From Desulfurococcales archaeon (GTDB taxonomy: Archaea; Thermoproteota; Thermoprotei_A; Sulfolobales; NBVN01): 7,799 bases of DNA. The stretch spans positions 1 to 7,799 of the forward strand of contig JAGHCP010000136.1 of assembly GCA_021160415.1 (NCBI GenBank), in the 5' to 3' direction. Shown here one piece after another: positions 1 to 6,525 of the stretch (positions within the stretch are counted from its first letter, which is position 1; each line of letters begins with the position of its first letter). A program made the position numbers and the translations under genes. The notes under the pieces were generated by a model, which saw only the letters and a list, made by a program, of their open reading frames with translations, did no database searches and had not been told where the DNA came from.

Positions 1-68
1 GTGCGTATAATATTAAGGTTTTGCTTTGGTTTCTAGGTAATTATGTGGTGTTACCTTCAGCGGTTTTG

Positions 69-1847
69 CTAGATCCCCATCATTGTGAGTGTTATTAGTA
101 TTGTCGCTGTTGATAGGATGGTCATTATTGCTGCGTGTTTGAATCCTGCTGCTGTGTTTAGTTCGCTTACTTTGCCTGCTACTAGCCCCATTATCACGGC
201 GTTTATTAGTGTGCCTGCTGATAGGACGAGGATGAGGGGTGCTAGCTGGTTTGCGGTTACGTTTTTCGATGCTTGGAGTAGTAGGTTTATGATTATTATT
301 GGTGATGATGCTAGGAGCATCGTGCCGAAGTACGGCATCATTATGTAGGCTCTTAGCCTTCTCCTCATTTCGACCTCCGCTTCCGCTAGGTCCTGTGTGA
401 ATCGTGAGAGGGCGTCGATTATGTCTGGGGATCCGCCGCCCACGGTTATTGAGTCTGTTAGGAATCTGAATATCGCTATCACGAACCATTCATGCACTTT
501 CTTCAGCACTCTCCTGAGAGCTGATTCTAGGCTCATTCCTGAGGTGAGTGCTGCTGCTGCTTTGTTCACTACCGGTGTTAGGTTTCCGTAGTCTCTGTTG
601 GCTAGGGAGATTATGCATTTCTCGGGGCTCAGCCCTGTTTTCCTGACCTCGCTTAGGTCTCTGAGGAAGTCAGCGGTTGAGTTAATTAATCCTTTAGTCC
701 CCAGCATTTCCTTCCTGTACGTGATCCATGGGGGCACCGTCACTACCAGTATAGCTGCTGTGAGCGCCAGCGTGACTGATTTAGCTTCAGCCACACCCAG
801 CACGCCTGAGAACACCTTGAAGCCCCCCGTAGCCATCAACATGCCGAGGAATGCTAGGAATGCGAAGGGTATTGACGTAAGCATCACGATGTAGGGTTCG
901 TACCTCTTCACCGGGCTTCTGGGTTGGGATACGTGCGCCATGAAGAGAACCATCGCGCCTATTGCTGGGAGGCCCACGAAGTTGTAGAGGGACGGCATCG
1001 TTAGGTCCATCTTAGGTGATGAGGTGACCCTTGCGGCCTGTATAGCTGTTATCGTGCCTGAGACGGAGAAGAACACGAAGATCGTTATCGACATTATCAC
1101 GCCTAGGATTATGTAGACCTCTAGGTATGAGCCCAGCCTCTCTATGAGTGACCTCATCTCACTCATCCTCGATATGAAGAGCTCCCTCGTGCGGGTTTCG
1201 AGGTAGTGGATTACGTCACCACCGCTTCTGAGCGTGGTTACGTACCCCAGCATCATGTCCCTGAACTTCGTGCTGGGGTGGTACTTCACCACAGTCTCGA
1301 TGGCTGTAAGTGGGTCCCTCCCGAAGAACCTCATCTCAGCTATGATTTTGTTGGCTTCGTCCCTCATGGCTTTGAAGACCTTCAGCTCCGCGACCCTTTC
1401 AAGGATCTTATCCACGCTTACACCGCCCTTCGCCATTGTTGAGATGTAGGCCATGAAGAAAGGCAGTTCGTTATCCACCATTGCCTTCCTTGAGGAAGCT
1501 ATGGTTGCCGGGTAGCTTATCTGGATTGCGAATATCATGACCGGGATTAGGATGCCTATCACCGCAGCTATCAGGAAGTATGTGGTCGTTGGTGGTACAG
1601 CCAGTGCCAGAGCGACTATCGTTAAGCCTGATATTGTTGCCGCCACGAATGTGTAGAGAAGTATTCTGGAGGCGAATATGACTGGGTGCTCGCTCATCCC
1701 CGCCCTAATTATTGCTCGATCCAGCTCGAACCTCTTAGCTAGTGACTTACCCCAGTTCTCGAAGAGGGCGAGCGCTACTGCGTCGATTACCTCCCTTAAC
1801 GTAGGTTTCCTTAAAGCTCGGCCCCGCCTAGCTGTTGATGAGGGCAT
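69..1847 (-). CDS. Archaeal pilus/secretion platform membrane protein (FlaJ/TadC-like, two T2SF domains)
   Basis: A 592-residue polytopic membrane protein, probably the inner-membrane platform on which the neighbouring ATPase drives assembly of a type IV pilus-like filament or a secretion system. By eye there are nine hydrophobic segments, near residues 57-83, 88-110, 242-265, 289-306, 318-340, 355-375, 503-523, 535-557 and 571-591. Two long soluble segments (about 111-240 and 376-500) contain the repeated T2SF-type helical signature: LPFFMAYISTMAKGGVS at about 128-144 in the first, and TADFLRDLSEVRKTGLS at about 391-407 in the second, each followed by charged helices. This duplicated layout and length fit archaeal FlaJ/UpsF/AapF-type proteins better than the shorter bacterial TadB or TadC. 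The ATG lies one base after the ATPase stop (TGA-G-ATG). There is no strong ribosome binding site, so translation is probably coupled. The family call is firm; which machine it serves is inferred. Confidence 0.88.
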   Translation of the reverse strand: MPSSTARRGRALRKPTLREVIDAVALALFENWGKSLAKRFELDRAIIRAGMSEHPVIFASRILLYTFVAATISGLTIVALALAVPPTTTYFLIAAVIGILIPVMIFAIQISYPATIASSRKAMVDNELPFFMAYISTMAKGGVSVDKILERVAELKVFKAMRDEANKIIAEMRFFGRDPLTAIETVVKYHPSTKFRDMMLGYVTTLRSGGDVIHYLETRTRELFISRMSEMRSLIERLGSYLEVYIILGVIMSITIFVFFSVSGTITAIQAARVTSSPKMDLTMPSLYNFVGLPAIGAMVLFMAHVSQPRSPVKRYEPYIVMLTSIPFAFLAFLGMLMATGGFKVFSGVLGVAEAKSVTLALTAAILVVTVPPWITYRKEMLGTKGLINSTADFLRDLSEVRKTGLSPEKCIISLANRDYGNLTPVVNKAAAALTSGMSLESALRRVLKKVHEWFVIAIFRFLTDSITVGGGSPDIIDALSRFTQDLAEAEVEMRRRLRAYIMMPYFGTMLLASSPIIIINLLLQASKNVTANQLAPLILVLSAGTLINAVIMGLVAGKVSELNTAAGFKHAAIMTILSTATILITLTMMGI

Positions 1848-1848
1848 C

Positions 1849-4800
1849 TCACACAGCCCCGATGTCCTTAAGCACGCCCTCAGCGTCTAGGTAGTACCTT
1901 TGCACGTAAGTAGCTACCTGCTTATACGACCTGATGTTGTTCGTGGCGAGCCACTCCAGTATGGCCTTCCTCCTCGAAATCTCCTCGATGAGCTCCCCCA
2001 CGCCTTTCCCGGTCATCTCACCTATCTTCTTCAGTATTATGCTGTCCTTAACGTTCAACTCGAAAATATCCCTAACAGGGTCCCACCTGGCGACCTCGTC
2101 GTACTGCCCGTAATCCCTGATCTCCCACACGTTAGTGATCCTCCTTACGGGCCTTGGCTTACCTCCCTCCTTATGCATGACGAGCCTCTTAATCACCAAG
2201 GCGAAGTTAACCAAAGGAATGTATGAAGGCGGAATATTCATCGGAGGGGAAGTTAACCTCTTAACGGCGGCATCAATACTCTCCGCGTGGAGGGTCGTCA
2301 TCCCGCTATGTCCTGTGTTGTGGAGAAGCACCGGCACGTTCCCTCCGAAGAAGGACTCGGTTCCAGGGACTGATACGTCGTACACATAGCCTTCGTAGGG
2401 AGTTCTCTCGACCTCCTTGACTTCTACTGCTGTTAGGTCACCGTTGATGAGGCTGGTGATTCTCCTGATTAATTCCTTCACTTCAGGTGTTTGTTTTCCT
2501 TTCTTAGTTACCCATTCAATGATCTCGTTGGCCTTCTTTTTCGAGATGTATTTCCTTCTCCTGATGTAGGTGAGTTTGTAAGGCATGCTCTTGGACTCCG
2601 ATTTCCTTATGAGGTTTAGGATGGCTTCAGCAGGTATTTTTTCTGATGTGTTTGGTTTTATGTACTCCTTATTCAGGTAAACGTTGACGGTGTAGTACGT
2701 CTTACCTAAGTTCTTCCCGCTTCCTTCCTCCTCATGTAGGGAGGCGTAGAACCCTTTGGTCCTAGCCAGCCACACTAAGTCCTGCGCCAGCCTCAAGTAA
2801 GCCGTTGTGTATGACGTGTACCTTCGTTTGAGTGTTCTTCTGGCGTCCGCTTTGAGGCCTTCGAAGAAGGCCTTCACCACAGGTACCGATGCTTCCCATA
2901 GGGCTTGAGGAACTTTCTTTTCTGGCCCAACCCTCCCAAGTAGATTCGCGAAGAGCTCTGCAAGTAAGGTGTTGTTGTATTGAATCAGGATGTAGCTCCC
3001 TCTGTCGATTACGGTGGGCTCTAACCCGAACTTGCTCTTCATTATCTTCATTACTTTGTCAGCTATTTCACCCTTCTCTTCCTTACCGAAGGAGAAAACG
3101 ATGTAGCTCCCTCTATGCCTGTGGACTGACCCATCAGCGGTGTAGGCGCCGAAAACGAAGGCCAGGTCTTCATCCAGAGTGATTACAGCGGGTATTCCGC
3201 CCTTAACCCTCCGCCTCCGTATCCTTAAGTTCTTCCTAGTAGCTCTATCTCTCTCTAAGGACAGGTAAGTAGCTAGTTTCACGGGGTTCCTCCCTGTGAC
3301 TGCCTTCATGTATTTAGGTATGTTATCCACGAAGTCCTTCTCGGGATTGCCGACGGCGTCAATGACGTCGATCCTGGGGTGTCTTTCATCACTCCCTTCA
3401 GGGTTCCTAACGAACGTTACTAGCAGATCCCCAGGCTTCAGTTCCTTTACGGGTTTCTCCGTTATTTCCAGGGTCTCCGGGTTCAGGACGAAGACGCTGT
3501 GGCTCCCTGTAGCTTTAATCTTACCTCCACCTTCGTACCTCACCACGTAGATCTCGTCCACCTTATGCCTTAGGACGTACTTGACGGGCTTCCATACCGC
3601 CTTAAACCCGTCATGAGACAGAACAGCGTAGCCTTGAACCTTCTTAGCGACCCTCTCCTCACCTTCTTCATAGAAGGAATCAATGAAGTGACCTATCGGG
3701 GTTAAGGAGACCCTACCCTCAGGATCCCTGAGCAGGATGGGCGTGTCCCACGAGACGCTAGCTATGGCTTGAAATAGCACATACGCCTCTTCTCCTCTAA
3801 CCTCGCCCACCACTATCACGTCAGGTCTGTATCTTAGGGAGACCTTCACTAGGTGGAATAGGGTTATCTCACCGACCCCTCCTCCCGCAAGGTAGGAGGG
3901 TCTTGAAACAAGCTGAACCCAGTTCTCCTGCGGTAGCCTAAGCTCAGGTGTGTCCTCGATCGTGACGACCTTGTAAGTGGGTCTGAGCAGATTAGCCAGG
4001 GCGTTCAGGGTTGAGGTATTGTGGAGTATTACGTTGTTGCCTTCGAATGTCTGGGTTTCAGGGACTTCGAAGTCGTACACGTATGGTTCGGGAGGGATTT
4101 CCTCAACGCTGACGATCTTGTCGAACCCTACGGGTGCTTCGAGGAGGTTGGTTAGGGCTTCAACTTCTTCGCCTGCTAGGCTGCTCATGCGTATTAGCTT
4201 CCTCAGTGCGGCACGGGTTATTGCTTTACCTTCGTAGAAGCGAAGCATCATTAGTCCGGGTCCGTGCTTACTAATTTTCCTAAGCACTCTCTTGGCTTCT
4301 GGGTTCCCAAGAAGCAGTTCGCTGAGTATGTTATCGTACTTGGACCAACCATAGGTCGGGGTTTGCCCTTCAAGTTGCTTGCCGCGGAGCTTGTTCTCAG
4401 GTATTGCCCTTAATTTAATCAGCTTTAAGTACTGCGACTTCGGGATGAAGACCCGGAAATAGGTTTTCCCGTTAACTAACTTACTGGAGATTCTCGCATG
4501 AATCCCTAACTCGCTTAGGGCGAATATCAGTTCCCAGCTCAGCTCCTTACTCGCGGTGGTGAGTTCGAGTTCTTTCCTCTTTAAGTACCCGTCACCAGCA
4601 ATGTATCCCCTTAGGAAGGCGGCTTTCCACTCTTGAGGCATTACCCAGTAGAGAGGCGGAATTCTCTTCTTCTCGGCGTTCATCCCTATTGATAAGTCCC
4701 GGATCAGGGAGGCGAGAGTCCCTTTAATGACTACGAGGGGTACCTTGCCCTTAGGTCTTTGGAGAGAGCATTCGCCTGTTAAGGCTTTGCATAGATTGAG

Positions 4801-6447
4801 AGGTTTTTCAGGATTACTCATAGCTATTGCCACTACGTGTTCATTGCTGAAACCCTCAGCTAGGTAGAGCCCTAGGAGCTCCGCGAACGCAACACTCCCG
4901 ATAATGTCTAAGCGTGCTGGCGTACCCGTGCGCCCACACACTAATATGTTGAGGTCGTAAACGCTTATCCTCTTAAGGAGGTTTCGGAGCCTGTCAATCC
5001 TTATTTTCCTCTGAGTTCTGAGGGAGGACTTAGATCTGTAGTTAAGTAGCTTAAGCACTTCCTCAAGCCCGAGTTTCTCTACAGCTTTCCTGAACAGGTT
5101 CCTCAGGCGGTCGTCAATTACTGCGTATGTATGCTTACCTTTAAGGAAGGAGAGTGAGGTATCTAAGGTAAGTGTGGTGCGGGGGATTGGGTTAAGGGGT
5201 ATGGGGGAGTATAAACCTATGATTTCCTTGGAAGGTAACGAAGGAAGTAACCTCCCGTCCTTAGCAACTATTAGTGAGTGGTCTTCAGTTACATCCACGT
5301 ATCTCCCACTCCTGAAGCGAACCCTGACCATCCTCTTATCGTTGCGGTGTTTGAGGAAGGTTCTGGGTTTGGCCCACACACACTTCAGCGTGTCGGGGTC
5401 GCAGGTCCTTATGAGGACGTCGGGGTCGAAGATAATCTCCGCCCCATCAAAGACTTCGAAGGCGTTATCCCTGAGGGCTTCCCAGATTTCATCCACGCTG
5501 TACACGCCGGGGACTCCCTTAACTACGGCTAAGACCTTAGTTGAGCCTGACACGCTCTTACCGGCTCCTGTAACGCCTAGTATGAGTGATGTCATTTTGT
5601 AGTCCATGGCGAGCCAGAAATAGGCTGCGAGCTCTGAGGATATTGTGCCGAAGTTGATCATGTCTATGATGGTTATGGGGTCTTCTCTGAACTTCCTTAT
5701 CGTGAATGTGGAGCCTGAGGTTGAGACTTCTTTTTGGAATGTTGCTGCGACCCTGTGGCCTCCTGGAAGGATAGCATCTAGGATGGGGTAGGCGACGGAT
5801 ATGTGTTTTCCAGCCATGTGGGCGAGCTTGAGGACGTATTCGTCTAGCTCGTCTTCGGTTGCGAAAACTATGTTTGTGGGTAGGGACTCGTATTTCCTGT
5901 GCCATACGTAGACCGGTTTCCTCGGTCCATTACATGAGATGTCCTCGATGTTCTCATCCCTGAATATGGGGTCTAACTTCCCGTACCCGAGGAGGTCCCT
6001 CTCAATGTAGTACCCTATCTTGCTCCAGGAGAGGCCGGGGGTCCTACCAAGCCTAATTTGGAAGAGCCTTAAGGCTTTCCTGGCGTATGCGAGTATGTAG
6101 TCGTGGAGATCCACGCTCCCCTTAGGGGGTTCGAGTTCCCATGTGATGTAATCAATTATTTCCTTGAAGACCTCGGCCTCCCTCTTGTTGAGGGAAACCT
6201 CCTCAACTAGGTAGATGATGTTCCCGGTTTTGAGATCCTCAACTATGTGCGCGTAAGCCCAAGGCTGGTATAGAGGGTACAGATCAAGAGGCCTCATCTT
6301 GGCCTTAATGAGTTTCTGCGCCCTCTCAGCAATTCTTGGTATTTCACTAAACTCTTCCGCCTCCAAAGGCTCGACGAGGGGTTGATTGGCACTCTCCTCC
6401 TTCCTTCGCTTGAATGCTGACTTAAGCTTGCTTAGGACGCCTTTCAT
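1849..6447 (-). CDS. Type II/IV secretion (GspE/TadA/VirB11-family) ATPase precursor with two inteins
   Basis: A hexameric-motor type ATPase that would power archaeal pilus assembly or secretion at the cytoplasmic face of the membrane. The 1532-residue reading frame is about three times the family's usual length because two inteins (residues 298-810 and 897-1377) interrupt it. The extein pieces 1-297, 811-896 and 1378-1532 join to 538 residues. The N-terminal domain includes GYGKLDPIFRDENIEDI at about 154-170. Then come Walker A GVTGAGK (291-297) completed by T811, an Asp-box-like VTIEDTPELRLP (828-839), Walker B-like DVIVVGEVRGEEA (876-888) and the His box TGHSGMTTLHAES (1378-1390). The ATG at 6447 is chosen because GGAGAG stands just upstream and the basic N-terminus (MKGVLSKLKSAFKRRK) is plausible. 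It is the first gene of an operon with the T2SF membrane protein, one base apart. Both inteins hit catalytic motifs, so the unspliced precursor should be inactive. Reassembly of all motifs makes the family call very secure; the exact machine (pilus, Ups/Aap-like or other) is not resolved. Confidence 0.95.
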   Translation of the reverse strand: MKGVLSKLKSAFKRRKEESANQPLVEPLEAEEFSEIPRIAERAQKLIKAKMRPLDLYPLYQPWAYAHIVEDLKTGNIIYLVEEVSLNKREAEVFKEIIDYITWELEPPKGSVDLHDYILAYARKALRLFQIRLGRTPGLSWSKIGYYIERDLLGYGKLDPIFRDENIEDISCNGPRKPVYVWHRKYESLPTNIVFATEDELDEYVLKLAHMAGKHISVAYPILDAILPGGHRVAATFQKEVSTSGSTFTIRKFREDPITIIDMINFGTISSELAAYFWLAMDYKMTSLILGVTGAGKSVSGSTKVLAVVKGVPGVYSVDEIWEALRDNAFEVFDGAEIIFDPDVLIRTCDPDTLKCVWAKPRTFLKHRNDKRMVRVRFRSGRYVDVTEDHSLIVAKDGRLLPSLPSKEIIGLYSPIPLNPIPRTTLTLDTSLSFLKGKHTYAVIDDRLRNLFRKAVEKLGLEEVLKLLNYRSKSSLRTQRKIRIDRLRNLLKRISVYDLNILVCGRTGTPARLDIIGSVAFAELLGLYLAEGFSNEHVVAIAMSNPEKPLNLCKALTGECSLQRPKGKVPLVVIKGTLASLIRDLSIGMNAEKKRIPPLYWVMPQEWKAAFLRGYIAGDGYLKRKELELTTASKELSWELIFALSELGIHARISSKLVNGKTYFRVFIPKSQYLKLIKLRAIPENKLRGKQLEGQTPTYGWSKYDNILSELLLGNPEAKRVLRKISKHGPGLMMLRFYEGKAITRAALRKLIRMSSLAGEEVEALTNLLEAPVGFDKIVSVEEIPPEPYVYDFEVPETQTFEGNNVILHNTSTLNALANLLRPTYKVVTIEDTPELRLPQENWVQLVSRPSYLAGGGVGEITLFHLVKVSLRYRPDVIVVGEVRGEEAYVLFQAIASVSWDTPILLRDPEGRVSLTPIGHFIDSFYEEGEERVAKKVQGYAVLSHDGFKAVWKPVKYVLRHKVDEIYVVRYEGGGKIKATGSHSVFVLNPETLEITEKPVKELKPGDLLVTFVRNPEGSDERHPRIDVIDAVGNPEKDFVDNIPKYMKAVTGRNPVKLATYLSLERDRATRKNLRIRRRRVKGGIPAVITLDEDLAFVFGAYTADGSVHRHRGSYIVFSFGKEEKGEIADKVMKIMKSKFGLEPTVIDRGSYILIQYNNTLLAELFANLLGRVGPEKKVPQALWEASVPVVKAFFEGLKADARRTLKRRYTSYTTAYLRLAQDLVWLARTKGFYASLHEEEGSGKNLGKTYYTVNVYLNKEYIKPNTSEKIPAEAILNLIRKSESKSMPYKLTYIRRRKYISKKKANEIIEWVTKKGKQTPEVKELIRRITSLINGDLTAVEVKEVERTPYEGYVYDVSVPGTESFFGGNVPVLLHNTGHSGMTTLHAESIDAAVKRLTSPPMNIPPSYIPLVNFALVIKRLVMHKEGGKPRPVRRITNVWEIRDYGQYDEVARWDPVRDIFELNVKDSIILKKIGEMTGKGVGELIEEISRRKAILEWLATNNIRSYKQVATYVQRYYLDAEGVLKDIGAV
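2839..2868 (-). other. Intein 2, second LAGLIDADG motif (final Gly replaced)
   Basis: Encodes residues 1194-1203, FFEGLKADAR. Asp1201 is kept but the usual following Gly is Ala1202, so the motif is slightly off consensus. The spacing of about 96 residues from the first motif is normal. Confidence 0.78.
3127..3156 (-). other. Intein 2, first LAGLIDADG motif
   Basis: Encodes residues 1098-1107, VFGAYTADGS, with Asp1105 as the acidic residue. It fits the consensus well. Confidence 0.85.
4585..4614 (-). other. Intein 1, second LAGLIDADG motif
   Basis: Encodes residues 612-621, LRGYIAGDGY, with Asp619 as the second acidic residue. It lies about 88 residues after the first motif, a normal spacing for a monomeric two-motif enzyme. 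Confidence 0.87.
4852..4881 (-). other. Intein 1, first LAGLIDADG motif
   Basis: Encodes residues 523-532, ending GLYLAEG, with Glu531 as the presumed metal-binding acidic residue. The small residues GL and the A-E-G end match the helix-packing consensus. Confidence 0.85.
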
Positions 6448-6449
6448 TA

Positions 6450-6455
6450 CTCTCC
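6450..6455 (-). promoter_or_regulatory. Ribosome binding site of the ATPase gene
   Basis: GGAGAG on the minus strand, two bases before the ATG at 6447 (four bases counted from the GGAG core). The spacing is tight but acceptable for an archaeal Shine-Dalgarno site, and it supports this start. Confidence 0.55.
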
Positions 6456-6477
6456 GAAATGTTTTAGGTTCCCGTAC

Positions 6478-6485
6478 AATATATT
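6478..6485 (-). promoter_or_regulatory. Candidate TATA box for the ATPase operon
   Basis: The palindromic AATATATT is centred near 6481. Transcription toward the ATPase would begin near 6456, just before the GGAGAG. On the same strand ATATAAG (6492-6486) is an alternative that would give a leader of about 18 bases. This element abuts the plus-strand candidate, so the two promoters probably compete for the same few bases. Confidence 0.38.
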
Positions 6486-6493
6486 CTTATATC
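6486..6493 (+). promoter_or_regulatory. Candidate TATA box for the plus-strand gene
   Basis: CTTATATC is centred near 6490. An archaeal start site about 25 bases downstream would fall near 6515, just at the GAGGGTG, giving a leader of about ten bases. Placement is by eye, and no clear BRE was confirmed. Confidence 0.4.
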
Positions 6494-6514
6494 TAAGCAT
6501 CGTTTAAGGTCTTA

Positions 6515-6521
6515 GAGGGTG
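6515..6521 (+). promoter_or_regulatory. Ribosome binding site of the surface-protein gene
   Basis: GAGGGTG resembles the archaeal consensus GGAGGTGA. Its GAGG core is seven bases before GTG 6526 but thirteen before TTG 6532, so it favours the GTG as start. Confidence 0.6.
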
Positions 6522-6525
6522 TGAA

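Larger units (their letters stand above)
2317..3759 (-). mobile_element. Intein 2 at the His box, with LAGLIDADG homing endonuclease
   Basis: A 481-residue intein (precursor residues 897-1377). Block A is SVSWDTPILLRD from Ser897, block B contains TGSH (980-983), block F is YVYDVSVPGTESFF (1354-1367) and the end is VPVLLHN (1371-1377), followed by Thr1378. Removal joins LFQAIA to TGHSGMTTLHAES, the family's His box, which fixes both junctions. The endonuclease motifs are FVFGAYTADGS (1097-1107, Asp1105) and FFEGLKADAR (1194-1203, Asp1201). In the second, Ala1202 replaces the usual final Gly, although the acidic residue remains. The downstream TSYTTAYLRLAQDLVWLART stretch (1211-1230) is the usual one after the second motif. 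Glu1364 occupies the place of the common block F His. Splicing competence is likely; endonuclease activity is less certain than in intein 1. Confidence 0.94.
4018..5556 (-). mobile_element. Intein 1 in the Walker A P-loop, with LAGLIDADG homing endonuclease
   Basis: A 513-residue self-splicing element (precursor residues 298-810). It begins at Ser298 (SVSGSTKVLAV, block A), has a TEDH block B (387-390), a block F-like YVYDFEVPETQTF (789-801) and ends VILHN (806-810); the +1 extein residue is Thr811. The junctions are set by the host family: removal rejoins GVTGAGK to TSTLNALANLL, a normal P-loop and helix. Two LAGLIDADG helices are present, LLGLYLAEGF (524-533, acidic Glu531) and FLRGYIAGDG (611-620, acidic Asp619). 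They are followed by the typical LELTTASKELSWEL stretch (627-640), so an active endonuclease is plausible. A basic helix-rich segment at about 466-494 could help DNA contact. Ser replaces the usual Cys1, and Gln799 stands where block F commonly has His. It is in frame without stops, so it looks functional in splicing; endonuclease activity is inferred. Confidence 0.95.

Noticed and set aside
1..68. Possible promoter or terminator after the membrane-protein gene
   Set aside because: The minus strand reads TTAATATTATA near 16-6, which could be a TATA element for a gene further left, but no start codon or ribosome site follows within the window and no hairpin or clear T-run is visible.
13..489. 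Minus-strand frame of 158 residues
   Set aside because: It overlaps the 3' end of the membrane-protein gene in another frame and is dominated by Arg, Asn, His, Pro and Thr without any fold signature: a shadow of the real gene.
541..563. Short GCT repeat-like run
   Set aside because: It simply encodes Ala/Ser-rich residues of the second T2SF domain on the minus strand; it is too short and imperfect to be a repeat element.
5174..5602. Plus-strand frame of 142 residues
   Set aside because: It is antisense to intein 1 and the P-loop, with no start signal and no recognisable domain; the opposite strand is securely coding.
5558..5905. Minus-strand frame of 115 residues inside the ATPase gene
   Set aside because: It is an Arg/His-rich shadow frame overlapping the N-terminal extein, which is clearly coding in its own frame.
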